Source: Oegoconia quadripuncta
Taxonomy: Eukaryota > Arthropoda > Insecta > Lepidoptera > Autostichidae
Reading direction: 5' to 3'
Length of the DNA: 64,000 nucleotides
NCBI GenBank assembly: GCA_949316235.1
Contig: OX438748.1
Span: 26,778,836 to 26,842,835, forward strand
Shown here: positions 32,521-45,230 of the stretch, in pieces
Numbering within the stretch: position 1 is the stretch's first letter
Layout of the letters: each line of letters opens with the position of its first letter
Program-made: the position numbers and the translations under genes
The notes under the pieces: generated by a model
Database searches by the model: none
Seen by the model: only the letters and a program-made list of their open reading frames with translations
Told to the model about the DNA's origin: nothing

Positions 32521-32683
32521 TCGCAGGCAAATCATTGAATTAGCCATATATAACGATCCGTCTAAGTGTTGGGAGAAGATAAGCTGCAACTGTGGTCTTA
32601 TCGAGGGTTTATTGTTGGAATGCTGCACTGATTGGAGGAGAAAGAAAAACTGGCCGCGCGCCAGTATATATACATTTAAATTT

Positions 32684-32788
32684 GCGCCATCTATCGGATT
32701 GTCCTGGAACCCGTGAGAAAGGTACACTTGTAAATATTGAAGTATAAATTGATTAGTGGTGGGTTCACGGGTTCGCCGATAGATGGCG
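32684..32788. repeat. Imperfect inverted repeat with ATAGATGGCGC arms
   Basis: GCGCCATCTATCGG (32684-32697) and its complement CCGATAGATGGCGC (near 32774-32787), each flanked on the inside by a match to AACCCGTGA. About 105 bp overall. It may be a small foldback element. Confidence 0.6.
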
Positions 32789-33314
32789 CCAGTCTTTACA
32801 TAATTGTGCCGACAGCGTCAGGCGAGGTTCTATACTAAACACTAAGCATTTCATGAAATGGCTAATACAACAATCTGCCCGTGATATACATGCATATGGA
32901 GTGGAGTAATTGAATTATTTATTGGTTTCTCTAGTTTATTTATGTCAACAAAATGTCACCTGTCTCTTAGACTATTAATCATCCTATATTATGTATCTAA
33001 ATCATCTATCCCGTATCGATCAGCCAATATTCCCAGCTGAATAGTTTAATGTCTGTTTCACGCCAATTATCGACTTTGACTAGTAGAGCGTTGGATTTGG
33101 TGTAGGATTGATATGGAATACTATGTAGATGGGTCTATGTGTCGGTATGAATATTTGTAGATATATTTGAAAGTTCCAATCCAGTGAATTTAGAGTTCGA
33201 ACAGACAGGATTTTTGGACTCTTGTCAGGATTCCGGCCTAACTTTGAAAGTCCGAATATTTTTGATTATTTAATTAATTAAATATATAATAAAAATAATA
33301 ATAAATAATAAAAT

Positions 33315-33572
33315 AACCTTGGACATATACAGACAGCGCCATCTAGTTCCACACTAAGCAACTAGGCTTGTGTTGTGGATACCAGATGGTTGATACACTA
33401 CACAAACACAATTTTTTTTTGTAAATAAATACATATATAAATGAAAAACATCCATAACTCGGGAACACATGCCTGTATTCACCATAAAAACATTATGCCC
33501 CTAGCGGGATTCGAACCCGCGACCTTTTGGTATAGCAGCAGAGTTTCTAACCATTACACCAAACAGGGCATT
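33315..33572 (-). mobile_element. SINE-A, full-length
   Basis: Tail CAGCGCCATCTAGTTCCACA through head CTAACCATTACACCAAACAG in reverse. Box B reads GGGATTCGAACCC. Confidence 0.92.
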
Positions 33573-33699
33573 CAAATAGACATACATATATACCGGATGA
33601 GTTCTTATACCGTAAGGAAAATAATAAGGCATATTGGGCAAGTGAAATATAAGTTATTGGCATATGTAGTTTCATCATCATCGACCCACGCACCTGCCG

Positions 33700-34010
33700 G
33701 AGATTGATATGCGACTGGCGGGATTCCTACTGTTCCTACCATGCGATATTTATTTGGAACTGATAAGTTTATGTTATTTATTTAATTTAATTATGTAATT
33801 ACGCGGAATAGGGCGTCACTGACCTGAAGACCAATTTGACGACAGAAGAAGGACCAGGCCGGAGTCCCAGGCGGTCCTGCTATTGCTGGCTTTGGTAGTG
33901 GTCATGGTAACGGTGGGGCAGGGGGTGCTAAGAATTCCCAGCAGGACGGATCGTAGAACGTCTACTCATAAGGTGGTCAGACGACCTGATAAAGGTCTTT
34001 TTGTTTTCTT
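33700..34010. other. Intergenic with possible LINE fragment
   Basis: TTGATATGCGACTGGCGG (33705-33722) recurs near 58210. 33793-33990 is relatively GC-rich and may be a LINE remnant, but I cannot identify a protein match. Confidence 0.35.
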
Positions 34011-34011
34011 T

Positions 34012-34327
34012 TTTTTTGCACAACGGGTTGGTACTTGAGCTATGTTAAGTGAAGATGAGGTCGAAGGTGGAAGCGTACAGACCCGGAAACCACAATACAT
34101 TTGGTGGACTGGCTATCTTATCTCTGACAACCGGAACACAACAATGCTATTAACATTGCTGCTTGGCGGCAGATTCAGATAAGATGGTGGTAGCTAGCCA
34201 GGCGGACATTTAAAATGCCCTACCACCAACCAAACCGAGTACTTAAACATGTACCCCGCTGGTGATCGAACCCGCGACCTCCGAATCGTAAACCCAATGT
34301 GTTTACATTGAGCACGGAGGCGGTTAA
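34012..34327 (-). mobile_element. SINE-C, full-length
   Basis: Reverse orientation, ending at GCACGGAGGCGGTT. A 14-base block of the tail (CCTCAATCACACCT) is missing. Confidence 0.9.
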
Positions 34328-34667
34328 AGGTCGCGGAAATTCCCTAGATGCAGGCTGCTTCTAACCGGTCACTCTGGAATTCTATGGGGGAGGCATACGG
34401 TCAGCAGTGGACGTCCTGTGGCTGATATGGTAATCATAATGAACAGGGAAAACAAGAATGTCAAGCAGCGCCACGAGCATTTTAATTCTTAGTTAAACTC
34501 GAGGCAACATTAAACCGGTCCTATTTTGTAGTGATGTTTGGGCCCATTAGCTATTTTGTAGTATAGGAACACACCAACTACGTATTTGAAGGTATCTATA
34601 TATGTCTAGGAGTAGTTACTATGGAAACTGAAGTTTTGATCGTACTTTTTGTTAGCGAAGACAGAAT

Positions 34668-34955
34668 ACTCTAACAACTCTCTCGTCCCATTTCACGCTT
34701 CAGCGACTCAACGACAAGATTTGAGCCTGGGACACACTGGGTAGTACTCAAATACTCATAAATTATTTTTAGTTATGTCTTTATGCACTATTTAGTATGT
34801 CCTTTAATAACTACTAATGACTGAGTCACTCTAACAATTCTCCCGTCCCAAGTCATGCTTCAGCGATTCAACAATAAGAGTTGATTTGAGCATGAGACAC
34901 ACTGAGTCTCAAATTTCATAAATCAGTTTTAGTTGTATGCATTTATTTAGTTACA
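34668..34955. repeat. Diverged 160-bp tandem duplication
   Basis: ACTCTAACAACTCTCTCGTC at 34668 and ACTCTAACAATTCTCCCGTC at 34828 begin units that stay alignable (TTTCACGCTTCAGCGACTCA versus AGTCATGCTTCAGCGATTCA). Older than the other local duplications. Confidence 0.75.
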
Positions 34956-35689
34956 CATTTCTAATTAGTTCTATTACGGAGTCACTTTATTAACAAGTGC
35001 CTTACGGAACACCCAATGGGACGTTGATGTGTATAATGCTGATAAATAATTAACAAACAATGCTGATAAATAAATAATGAAATTGATTGATGAAAATAAA
35101 AAATTGTAACGGTGTGTGAAATGGCCACTTTTGAAAATCGCCGACATCTTACCATATCGTAACAATTCAACAAGCAGCTGACCTGCCCTCTTGTCTAACT
35201 TCAAGGGTATAATAGTAGGGTAAATATACTAAGGTTATATTGGTAAGAATTTTTCTTTGCACTTTTTTAAAATTTTTGGTTTTAATAAAATATACTCAAG
35301 CAACACTTTAAATATGTAGATAGGCTTAAAAGTACTTAAGTATGTACCTATATAATAATGAGCTTCTAGTGGATTTCCGCTACAGCAAGGGTGTCGATAC
35401 TGTATTTAGATCAAGAGCGTCCGATGCTCATTGCAGAAGACATTGACTGACGCGCATAGTCCGCAATATTCCTTGCCGGTATTCATATGTGCAGCATTCC
35501 GTTATGATCGTTAACCGGAGTTAACGGTTCTCATGGATTCGACATTCCACTGTCGATCGATGTCGTTTGTCACTGTTGCACTTGCATATACTCGTAAGTA
35601 TGAAAAAGATAGACATGCTAATCTCTATCGACAGATAAATGTCGAGTCGACGATGCCCTAAGGGCATAACCTCCTCTCGCTTGGAGAGG
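34956..35689. other. Intergenic, no gene recognised
   Basis: Nothing supported; a few short open frames without recognisable content. Confidence 0.4.
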
Positions 35690-35965
35690 CCATAATCCAC
35701 CACACAGGCGTGATGCTGATTGCAGGCTTTATGTTAAACTAGTGGCCACCTGTCAGTGGGTGTCTTCAAACCGCTAGGCCACCGACTTGGCTTAACGACT
35801 ACCGTTAATTGATAACAACCGGGACCGACTAAAGCACGGAAACACTCCTGTGCACTCATATGAAAATAACACAAGTGGTCTGACTGACCAAGCCAGACCT
35901 TGCTTAACTTCGCCGATCGAAACAGAATAGCGAATGTGACTGCACAAGTACTTAATTCCCATTTT
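35690..35965 (-). mobile_element. 5S-rRNA-derived SINE with long tail
   Basis: In reverse, GATCGGCGAAGTTAAGCAAG (5S-like) is followed by the shared middle with GTTTCCGTGCTTTAGTCGG. A tail ends at CCACCACACAGGC / GGCCATAATCC. This copy shows the longest version of the family. Confidence 0.75.
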
Positions 35966-36639
35966 GTTGGATGAAAGAGTAAGATAGAGAAAGGAAATTT
36001 GTTGAATTTAATCGTTTTGATAATTTTTGGCATAAGTAATGTTACAAGCAACTTTATTAAGCACAAAAAGTATGAAACTATACTGTCCTAGTTAGTTAGT
36101 AAATGCATCAAACCTCTCATTGTGCCTGCCTTTCGCTTATTTTCATAAACTTCACCATCTCCGACTACAGCGAACTCTCCTGGGCATCTTCAGCTGCGCG
36201 CCCGAGTATTCTATTATCAACTTTTCAAATAAATTACTATCTCGCTCCATCTTGTAAAGTCGATGCAACACTGGGATAGTTTACACTTTCACAGTTAAGT
36301 TTTTAATACCTCAGGTGCTCAAACGCTATCTGATATTGCAATATCAGTATACTGCAGTATACACGGTGAATTTTTTAAGTGGGCGTGCAAGGCCAAATTC
36401 GAAACTACGAGGAATAGCGAACATTACTCAAAGGAGTCTAAAACCCGGTTCTGATGAAAACTAAAACTGCATCATTGGATTTTTTTTTAAATCAATATTC
36501 CTAGCCAAGAATCGAACACGTTGATTTTGAAAAAAAAAACCACATAAACTATATTATTACTCCATACTCCAAGAAAGAATTCTGGGAAGTAATGTCATAA
36601 GTACGGCAAACTTATTGTATGTCATAGGTACTTACTCGT

Positions 36640-36800
36640 ATCTGTCTGTCTGTCATTTATTTGTTACCTTTTCACGTCTAAAATTTTCAATCGATCGTAT
36701 TGAAGTTTGGCAGAGGGGACCTAGAGTAGAATACGTTTAGCATACGCTACTTTTAATCATGAAAAAGTTCGCGATAAAGTAATTTCACGCAGGCAAAACT
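36640..36800 (+). mobile_element. Dispersed repeat (TTATAATATTAG family)
   Basis: GTCTGTCTGTC, then AATCGATCGTATTGAAGTTT and GATAAAGTAATTTCACGCAG. Both ends eroded. Confidence 0.55.
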
Positions 36801-36959
36801 GCGGGTGGAGTGCTAGGTAGCACACATAATAAAATCCTTAAAGTAAAAATCTGTACATAGAAGATATTCGGAATACATCCTATAAGGAAGGCGACGAACA
36901 TATTATTGAAAGAAATTGGCTGATTTGTAGGCGGATTTTAATGGAGTTTTTACAGACAG

Positions 36960-37025
36960 AATGTGGCATCCATAGTACCTACAGCTTTGCTTAGTTTGGG
37001 ACTAGTTTATTGGTGTAAGTAAAAT
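36960..37025 (+). mobile_element. SINE-B tail fragment
   Basis: GCTTTGCTTAGTTTGGGACT then AGTTTATTGGTGTAAG. Confidence 0.65.
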
Positions 37026-37057
37026 AAAAATACGATCTTAATTTATAATTTTGTAAT

Positions 37058-37420
37058 GACAAAGAATGAAAAAGTTATGCTGAGATGGATTGGACATGTG
37101 GAAAGGACGAATGAAAGAAGACTAACGAAAGAGATATACGAAGCGAATGTGGATGGTAAGTGTTGGTAGGGGAAGACCACGGCGAAGGTACCATGATCAA
37201 ATCGGGGACATCTTAAAGAAAGAAATCAGGTGTGATTGAGGTCAAGTACCAACCCATTATGCATAAAAAAAAAGGAAAAAAAAAGTCAAGTCAAGAGTCC
37301 TACCCTAAATCGACGTGTGAGTGAATGAAGCAAAAGAGGTGTGTCAGGATCGTAGCAAGTGGAAGTCTGTGGTCTCTGCCTACCCCTACGGGAAACAGGC
37401 GTGACTTTATGTATGCATGT
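37058..37420 (+). mobile_element. RTE-type LINE C-terminus split by a SINE-C tail
   Basis: 37058-37215 translates to LRWIGHVERTNERRLTKEIY and GRPRRRYHDQIGDILKK; 37300-37420 continues with DRSKWKSVVSAYPYGKQA and the typical end. Between them, 37222-37275 is the end of a SINE-C (AATCAGGTGTGATTGAGGTC to an A run). The SINE landed inside the LINE. Confidence 0.8.
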
Positions 37421-37944
37421 ATAATTTTGAAAAAGAAAGTAAAGCGTTGTAAGTACTAAGTTCCACTCCCACACTCATGGGGTGGTTCGCCGAGCCTCTA
37501 AGGAATAGCCGAAAGAAATACGAATCAAAACTATATGATCCCCCATATCATGTCCTTTTGGCCCGAAATGTTGTAAATGTAGAGTGAGCAATTTTTTCTA
37601 CGTCATGTTAGGTTAAGTATACCTATATACATTATGTAGCGAAGGTCATAATTCTAATTACATGTGATACTGTATGTTTATTTATGTACAGTTGGCCACA
37701 GCTGAGAGACTCGGCGACCGTTTAATCTCGTCCCGTCAAACCACACCGGTTATAGGGTGGCCATGATGGCTGGAATAGGTGTAGGTAGGAATAGTTAGAA
37801 TAGTCCAACAGAAGGCACTTTTAACTTCCTATAATCCTAAAGGCAGTGATTTTTTGCACATGAATAGAGGACCTGTCAGTGTAGACAAAAAATGTTTTCT
37901 AACAAATCGGTAGCTTGCTTTAGATACAGTATTATGTATTAATT

Positions 37945-38361
37945 AGGTCCTTACTTATGAAATTGTCGTTTTGTCGAAAGAATTTCATTAAAACTAGTTT
38001 CTCCATACAAATATTTTTGAATTTTTTTTGGGAACGGCAAATCCAAATTTAGCTAAACTTTGTGTGTATTATCGGATAATATTAAGTTAAATATAGGCAG
38101 TGTTAATTTTTAAAAGTAACCGCTTTATAAAAGTTTCTGCGAATCTAAAAAATAATATGGGCAGCTCATGAAAAGAGCTGTGTTCAAGTTTTTTTTATTA
38201 TGTGATTTAGCTCAGACATTAAAAAATATTTCATGTGAAACCTTGAAAATATATTCTATTCTCCAAATAAAAAACAAATTTGGAAATAGCTATAGAATCG
38301 TAGGAGTTGGTACATTATGATTAACGAAGAAAAAAAGCTCCAATTTCATAGGTAAAGACCT
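37945..38361. mobile_element. MITE-like repeat, copy 2
   Basis: 417 bp with ends AGGTCCTTACTTATGAAATT and a matching inverse AATTTCATAGGTAAAGACCT. Aligns end to end with 38-457, which places the boundaries. Confidence 0.7.
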
Positions 38362-38439
38362 GATATTTAGTAATAAAACATAGACTGTTACCTAGATTTA
38401 AATTACCACTGTGAATTGCGTCAGAAAATATTTAGTTGG

Positions 38440-39000
38440 GATTGGTTGGGATAGTTGGGATTGGAATATCATCACACTGTCATCACATCATTAGGAAGAA
38501 AAACCAATTACGCCAATCACCACCGTCATCACCATCACTGTCGTCATTATCATAATGAAAATAATTCTACTACCAAAGCGTCACTCTACGACTCCAAAGC
38601 AATCCCACAAATAATACCTATCCTACAGGAATCAGTCACTTTTCCGGGATAAAATATATTTTAATCCGGGTCTTAATCTGTCTACCAACCTAATTTCAGC
38701 CAAATCAGTTCAGCCATTTAGGCGTAAAGAGATAACAAACATTTATACATACACACACAAACTTTCGCATTTATAATATTAGTTGGGATGGGATTGGGAT
38801 TATGTCGGATTGGGATAACATCACACCGTCATCACCATCAATTGGAAAAAACTCACTTAGTGCCTATCAACCAAATACGCCAATCACTACCGTCATCACC
38901 ATCATCATCACGGTCATCACCATCATTATGACAATACTTCTACTACTACTAAGACTCCAAAGTAATCCCACCAATAATACCTATTCTACAGGAACAGGAA
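38440..39000. repeat. Diverged local duplication with ATC/CAC microsatellites
   Basis: 38450-38640 and 38786-38995 share ATATCATCACACTGTCATCA / AACATCACACCGTCATCACC, GCCAATCAC-ACCGTCATCACC and CAAAG-AATCCCAC-AATAATACC. A TTATAATATTAG-family fragment (38640-38782, minus) lies between. ATC-type microsatellite units are frequent. Confidence 0.7.
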
Positions 39001-39002
39001 GG

Positions 39003-39145
39003 AACAGAAACGAGCCTACACCTTCCTCAAAGGCCGGCAACGCATCTGTGACCCTTTTGGTGTTGCGGGTGTCCATGGGCGGCGGTGATTGATTTCCATC
39101 AGGTGACCCGCATGCTCCTTTGCCGCCCTCTCATATAAAAAAAAA
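39003..39145 (+). mobile_element. Jockey-type LINE 3' end
   Basis: AAACGAGCCTACACCTTCCT through TCTCATATAAAAAAAAAA. Truncated at its 5' side. Followed by a 212-bp segment also found next to the LINE at 49578-51299. Confidence 0.88.
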
Positions 39146-39357
39146 ACAGTTGTTTTTCAGGGATAAAAAGAAGCCTATATGTTATATAAAGTAGCCATTG
39201 ATTATTTTTTTTTATTGTTTGGAATACCTTAGCATTTAGCAACGCAATGAAGTTCACAGTGCTACCATTAATTTAATATATCTTAAAACTAAATACCTAT
39301 TATTAGCGATATACACTTGTATCAACGCGAACAGACTTGCTAACTAAAGTCCTATTA
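39146..39357 (+). repeat. 212-bp segment shared with 49370-49577
   Basis: CAGTTGTTTTTCAGGGATAA through CTAACTAAAGTCCTATT matches the reverse of 49370-49577 with few differences by eye. In both places it directly follows the poly-A of the same LINE family. Confidence 0.88.
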
Positions 39358-40254
39358 GCACCCAAAGAACAGACATCTGGCACCGACGTTCAGCAGATAA
39401 CTTCTATCCAACTTAACCATTATAGTACTCAAGTTCAATACGTGACTTCATTTATTGTCACCCCACATTACACGCTCAAATGGAGAGCGCACCTTAATTG
39501 GCGACCCCAATACGTTGGAACCAACGGGGATGGAAATTACAACCCTCAGGGTTGTCAGTGTGATTTAGATGTTTTGTTTAGGGTCCTTAGGCCGCTACAA
39601 ATCCGGCACGAAGGACCAAAATGTAATTTACCTTAATAAGGTGACTTCTTGTTCGTGTTATGTTCACATAAACATCTTTATGTCATCTTGCATCACTTGT
39701 ACGCAGTGTTGCCTTTACCATCAAATCCATATAAACCCAGTTCGTCTTGAATAATTATACTGCAAAAATTGGGAAAGCAATCGACTATAAATAGGTACAT
39801 TCTGAAGTCACCGAACTCTCTCATCTCAAAGCCATTTCTATTCTGACAGCCTATTGTACAGAAGATGCAGCCTAGACCTTTGCGCTTTTGCTCCGAGCTG
39901 GGCTGACTCCTGCTAATATATTCTATTAGAATGGATAACTTAGAAAAAATCTATTAATACTGCTTACATTGCTGCAGACCTTTAGATAACACGAGGCAGC
40001 CAAGGTTGTATTATAATTTGTAAATTATAAATAACTTACACCCTATATAAAGCGGTAGCAATATCATAAATAGCAATAAATTATATAAAAATATATTTTT
40101 ATGAAAGACTGGAGACGCGACTGGCCGCAATCTCAAAATGTGTTGCAGGAATAAGTGAAACAAAATGCAGAAAGATTAAAGTATAACAGAATCCTAATAT
40201 AATTGGATGAAAGACATTTATAATAATTCAAATTGTGTATGTATTACCTGTTGT
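39358..40254. other. Intergenic, no gene recognised
   Basis: A 99-codon open frame (39337-39636) has no recognisable domain and overlaps the repeat boundary; not called. Otherwise AT-rich. Confidence 0.35.
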
Positions 40255-40385
40255 AGTCGTTAGAAACTCTGACCACTATACCAAAAAGGTCGCGGGTTCG
40301 AATCCCGCTAGGAGCATATGTTTGTATGATGAATACGGACATGTGTACCCAAGTTATGGATGTTTTCATTTACATATGTATTTGA
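40255..40385 (+). mobile_element. SINE-A, 3'-truncated
   Basis: Head GTAGTCGTTAGAAACTCTGA, box B GGTTCGAATCCC, core CCCAAGTTATGGATG, then lost after ACATATGTATTTGA. Confidence 0.85.
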
Positions 40386-40789
40386 TTTAAATGAAAATTT
40401 CTATGCCTTCGAACGAGGTTACAACACAAGCAAAACAGCCTATAAGAAAATATTAAAGTAAAAAGGAGCTAATTATGCCCGTGAGTACCTATGATAATTG
40501 TCAGCGTGTCAGCGCGGGTGTGTTTGTGCTGTGTGTGTATGATTTCTTTATTCTAACGAACATAATTTAAAACATAGTAATTACCTAATAAAATATTTCA
40601 CATGCACTTGGACCAACCCTAAGGCTAGTTGTGCATGCACGTGTCCCACTAATCGCAGCCACTTGCTACGGGGCAGACGCTGCGTTAGTATGTTGGATGT
40701 TAGAATTGTGACTGTAAATTGTAGAGCAACAAAATCACTTGAAATACTCATCATTATCATCACCATATCAGTCACCGGACATCTACTTT

Positions 40790-40975
40790 CTTTTTATGCA
40801 CAACGGGTTGGTACTTGACCTCAATCACACCTGATGTTAAGTGAAGATGAGGTCGAAGGTGGAAGCGTACTGACCCGGAAACCCCAAAGCATTTGGAGGA
40901 CTGCTATATTATCTCTGTCAACCGGAACACAACAATGCTATTAACATTGCTGCTTGGCAGCAGATTTAGATACTG
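40790..40975 (-). mobile_element. SINE-C, truncated
   Basis: TATGCACAACGGGTTGGTAC up to GGCAGCAGATTTAGATAC, where an RTE-related repeat takes over. Confidence 0.88.
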
Positions 40976-41300
40976 CTGAACATTGGCTTCCCTCTTAGTT
41001 TCCAGTAGGAAGTGGCCTGCATCCAACGACTTCCCGCGATCTTTATCAGGTGGTGTCCACCTTGTGAGTGGACTTCCTACGCTGCGCTTGCCCGTGCGTG
41101 GTCTCCTCTCGAAAAGTTTAATGCCCCACCCGCCATCAGCTCTCCAAGCTATGTGGCCTGCCCACTACTAGTTAAACATCTAAAGGTCTGCAGCAATGTA
41201 ATCAGTATTAACAGTCTCCTTCTAAATGATCCATTATATCACTTGCTAATACACTGGGCTATGTCAGTGGCCTTAGCTCGCCTACGGATTCCTCATTCCT
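40976..41300. mobile_element. RTE-related dispersed repeat
   Basis: AGGAAGTGGCCTGCATCCAA, GTGGTGTCCACCTTGTGAGT, CGTGCGTGGTCTCCTCTCGA, then GCTATGTCAGTGGCCTTAGC. Same family as 45610-45860. Confidence 0.55.
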
Positions 41301-42374
41301 GACTCGATCATGAAGTGAAACGTCGAGCATCGCCCTCTCCATAGTGCATACTTGTGTTGCGTTGCGTGACTTTGAGCTTTCTTATGAGGCACATAGTAAT
41401 GGACCAGTGATCACTGGTCATCACATGATATACTACCTACGGTTATTTACCCACACATTTTTTAATTTTGAAGAAGAAGACTGGCTTGTGGTTGTTAACT
41501 CTTTCCGGGACAGACACATCACGCCTCTATAGACGTAATAACAATGAAACTTCCCGGAACGTGTTAAATAATTTAAATATTTTAATGAGTTTGCAATTAA
41601 TTGTAGATTTAAGCTGTATATTATTTAATAAATAAATAAACAAAAAATTGTTTATTAACTCAAGTCTGGGTACAGAACAATTTGGGAAAATATTTAAATG
41701 CTACGTAAATATTAGGCAAAAGGAAATGTCTCAGAAACTGCACCTGCAACAGGATTTCCGTACAGCGTTGAAATTTAATAGATGTTTATTCAGACGTCTT
41801 CTTGCTCAAGAGGTTCATAGCCCTCTGGCCGTTCCGTCTCATTCCCCACCTCCCCCTGTTTACCACGACCACCTTATCCATGGAGTTCCATCGACTTGGA
41901 GATCTCGAAACGTGGTATCTTTATTTGGCCTTAGTAATCCACACGTCCCTCATTAGATAGAAGCCGTGGCACGCCTTCTCAATGTCATTATGCTCTAGGA
42001 TAAGATATTTTATTTTTAGATATTGTATTACATTTTATAAAATTAAGTAATAATAGTGGAGCATATTTCGCCTGCCCAGGTTCAACGCAGTTCAGGCATT
42101 TACCAATTAGGTCATTATGATTTAGTATTATAATTTTATTGTAAACATTATTCTACTTTTAACAAATGCATAAAATATTTCTATTTTTAATTATTATTGT
42201 AGGATGTCAATTGATAACTAAGCAACACATGGTTGCCACAACACATCCTGTATTAAATATAAGAATCTTGATTAATCAAGTTAAACGTCTCTTTTATTTA
42301 ATTACCAATATACAAGTTAAGGAGTTTAGCGGTTTACGAGTACCTACAGACAAAGATTAAAACGTTATACTTAA
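41301..42374. other. Intergenic, no gene recognised
   Basis: A 102-codon open frame at 41648-41956 lacks any domain I recognise and has a proline-rich end (SHSPPPPVYH). No splice or promoter context supports it, so it is left uncalled. Confidence 0.35.
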
Positions 42375-42595
42375 ATTATTTGGGCTTGTGGAGAGGACGG
42401 ATGGAAAAAACTAACTCAAGACATATACGAACGTCTTAAATAAAGAACAAGTCAAGGGTACCCTAAACCGACGAGCGTGTATGAACAACTTTATGTGAGA
42501 TGTAGCGAATGAGTTGTGTCAGAATAGTAAGTGGAATTCTGTGGCCTCTAACAAATCCAACGAGAAACAAGCGTGATTTTATGTATGTAAGTATA
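42375..42595 (+). mobile_element. RTE-type LINE C-terminus, degraded
   Basis: TTGTGGAGAGGACGGATGGA, TCAAGACATATACGAACG, then AGTAAGTGGAATTCTGTGGC and GAGAAACAAGCGTGATTTTA parallel 37058-37420 in order. Confidence 0.7.
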
Positions 42596-43454
42596 TTATG
42601 ATTATTCCAAACGGAAACACACGGCGAGTGCAGAGGGCGCGGCGTGGGAGTAAGCTCCAGTCGTCACATTATATGGTGCATAATATGTACCGTATATGTG
42701 ACTTCCCATCAATTATTATTATCATTTGGCCAGTTGAATGTGGACAAAAGGTCCAATACACCCGATCAACAAGCTCTGGATAGAGCCGTTTGTCGTGGTT
42801 TATAAAGTTCTTATAACGAGATTCGCTGGGAGGCTGTGAAGGTCCAGCAGACCGAAAAGTATCAGAATCGTCTACTCCACTTTGTCTAGAGTTGGTGAAC
42901 CCATTGCCTGGGGTGGTCTACGAGGAAGTAGATTCCGACATTTTCCTACACTATTTTTAAAATTTAAAATAAGTAAATTTTCATTTCGATCTATATTCTC
43001 AACGGGGTCAACGATTAACACTCGTTTCCGTACTTTTTCCCGGCAAACTCATCATCCAATTTTAAGGGCACGCCGACCATGTTGAATAGGTAATTTCTAA
43101 ATTAAATTGGTATCACTGACAGAAACAGAGCGATAAATTGGATTCGTAACTAAATTTCGTGTGACATGCAATCTTAATTACTTGGATACCTCCCCAATTA
43201 GGGTTGCTACGCGCCAGACGAGGTTTATCCAGTGATGTCCGGCTTGTTTACCTCACCTCTCCGGATTACGCTTAAACTTTGGAGTTTATTGGGTTATACA
43301 AATCACTCTAACGTACCTTATATATCGGCGGGTTGCATAATACATATCCAGATGACAAATCGTACGAGGCTGATATAGTTAGGTAGGTATGTCAGATGCA
43401 CCACAATCATAATACGCATTGAAACTGACACATCAATAGAGCTAATATGAACGT
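42596..43454. other. Intergenic, no gene recognised
   Basis: No family recognised. 42600-42680 is slightly GC-richer than its surroundings. Confidence 0.35.
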
Positions 43455-43608
43455 CTTTTTTTTATGCTAAACGGGTTAGTACTTGACCTCAATCACACCT
43501 AATGTTAAGTGAAGATGATGTCGAAGGTGGAAGCATACTGACCCGGAAACCCCAACACATTTGGGGGACTGGCTATCTTATCTCTGACAACCGGAACACA
43601 ACAATGCA
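43455..43608 (-). mobile_element. SINE-C, truncated, joined to RTE-related repeat
   Basis: TATGCTAAACGGGTTAGTAC through CGGAACACAACAATGCAT. From 43615 the RTE-related block (GCCGATGCGTGGTCTCCACT) follows. Confidence 0.82.
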
Positions 43609-43939
43609 TCTATCTATGTCTAACACTGCATTTGCCGATGCGTGGTCTCCACTCGAGAAATTTAAAGCCACACCGGCCATTATTTCTTTGACCGATGGGC
43701 CCGGCCCATACCACTCCAACTTACTAATCCGTTGGGCTGTCGTTGACTCACATTCTTCTAGGGATATCAATGCCAATTTAAACTATTGAAAATAAAAATT
43801 ACATCTTTTGCATTTCTGCATATTCAAACTACTACCTACTGCTTCAGAAAGAGAAATCACGATATGGGAAATACGATAAGTAGATAGGTACGTACGAATG
43901 ACGGCATTCATAAGTAGGCACTTTTGTAAATTTGAATAA

Positions 43940-44200
43940 TAAATAATAAATAAATATCTACGCACATACACACAGCACACATTGTAAGCAACTAGACTTG
44001 TGTTATAGATACCAGATGGTTGATAAACTACACAAATACTTTTTTTTGTAAATAAATACACATATAAATGAAAAACATCCGTAACTCGGGAACACATGTC
44101 TGTATTCATCATACAAACATATGTCCCTAGCGGTATTCGAACCCGCGACCTTTTGATATAACAGCAGAATTTCTAACCACTACACCAAACAGGTCGTCAA
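43940..44200 (-). mobile_element. SINE-A, full-length with small deletions
   Basis: CATACACACAGCACACATTG through head CTAACCACTACACCAAACAG; the AGATGGCGCT tail motif is disrupted by a deletion. Confidence 0.88.
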
Positions 44201-44817
44201 TATATAAGATAAGCAATTAATTTCAACAGCAATAAGAAATGCTTAGATTGTTTTATTTTTAATTTATAAGATATACCAAGATTTGTTCTGGTATGAATAC
44301 CTATCACAGACGTTATACGTAAGTACTTTTATACATAATAATACATACAATTTCATTTTCCTTGTGAATGTGACGATTCTCGCCACCTGTGTCACTATTC
44401 GCGTTTGTAAAATAAAGTCAGGACCTTTTTTCTAAAACAATCATATTTTTATAGAACATCCAAATAAAATGAAGCAGCCCTATCCCCAATTAAGAGCATT
44501 CGGCTAGTTGAAATAGTGAAATCAATAAGGACCTTAAAGTCATGTGCAAGAAGACTGAATTGAATTGCCAAAAATTTGGAAAATCAGACAGAACATTTGG
44601 GGAGTATAGGTCAAGTTATAATCATTTAATTATCCCATAACGCAGTAGCATTGGGATTGTGGACAATGCAACCTCTTCCCCCCTTTTTAATCTATCTGTG
44701 GAAATTCCCCTATTATCTGCCCCCGTATCTTTAACCGACATCATAAAAGGATCAGGTTTTCAATTTGATAGTAAATTTCTTCTTATTTACACACACCCTC
44801 TTTCTTTAACCTGGGAT
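44201..44817. other. Intergenic, no gene recognised
   Basis: No gene. The end (CTTTAACCTGGGATCCAAGT, 44803-44822) recurs near 46050-46075 (TTTAATTGGTCTGGGGTCCA), suggesting another dispersed repeat. Confidence 0.35.
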
Positions 44818-45230
44818 CCAAGTTAGCAATAGCGTCCCGTGGAGCGTATTATATCGCGAAAATTTGTTTATCCCGCGAGAACTAAACTACTCAGTTTATG
44901 TATCTATCTATCACTAATATCCTATGTCTTAATCCAGGTTATGTTCTACCTGTTGGAGACTGGCAGCTTGGTCAGCCGATGGCCTGTAATGTTTGACGAG
45001 TTTTTTACACATTCTTCTAGAGTTTTTTTTATATAGTTTTGTGCTATTGAATAAATTATCTGAAATATTAATTATTTGAGTTTCCTGGTCGTGTGGGTAC
45101 TACTGACTCCAGAGGATAAATAACACTATCTATTTACCAAATTTCATCCGTTTCGCCGTGATTGAACAACAAACAAACAAATAAACAAACATTCCAACTT
45201 TCGCTTTTATAATATTAGTTAGAAGTTAGA
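44818..45230 (-). mobile_element. Dispersed repeat (TTATAATATTAG family), interrupted
   Basis: GTTTATCCCGCGAGAACTAA and TATGTCTTAATCCAGGTTAT lie left of about 44960; CCAAATTTCATCCGTTTCGC through TTATAATATTAGTTAG lies right of about 45115. The 150 bp between is foreign to the family. Confidence 0.6.

Noticed and set aside
41648..41956. 102-codon ORF
   Set aside because: No recognisable domain, no promoter, splice or homologous context.
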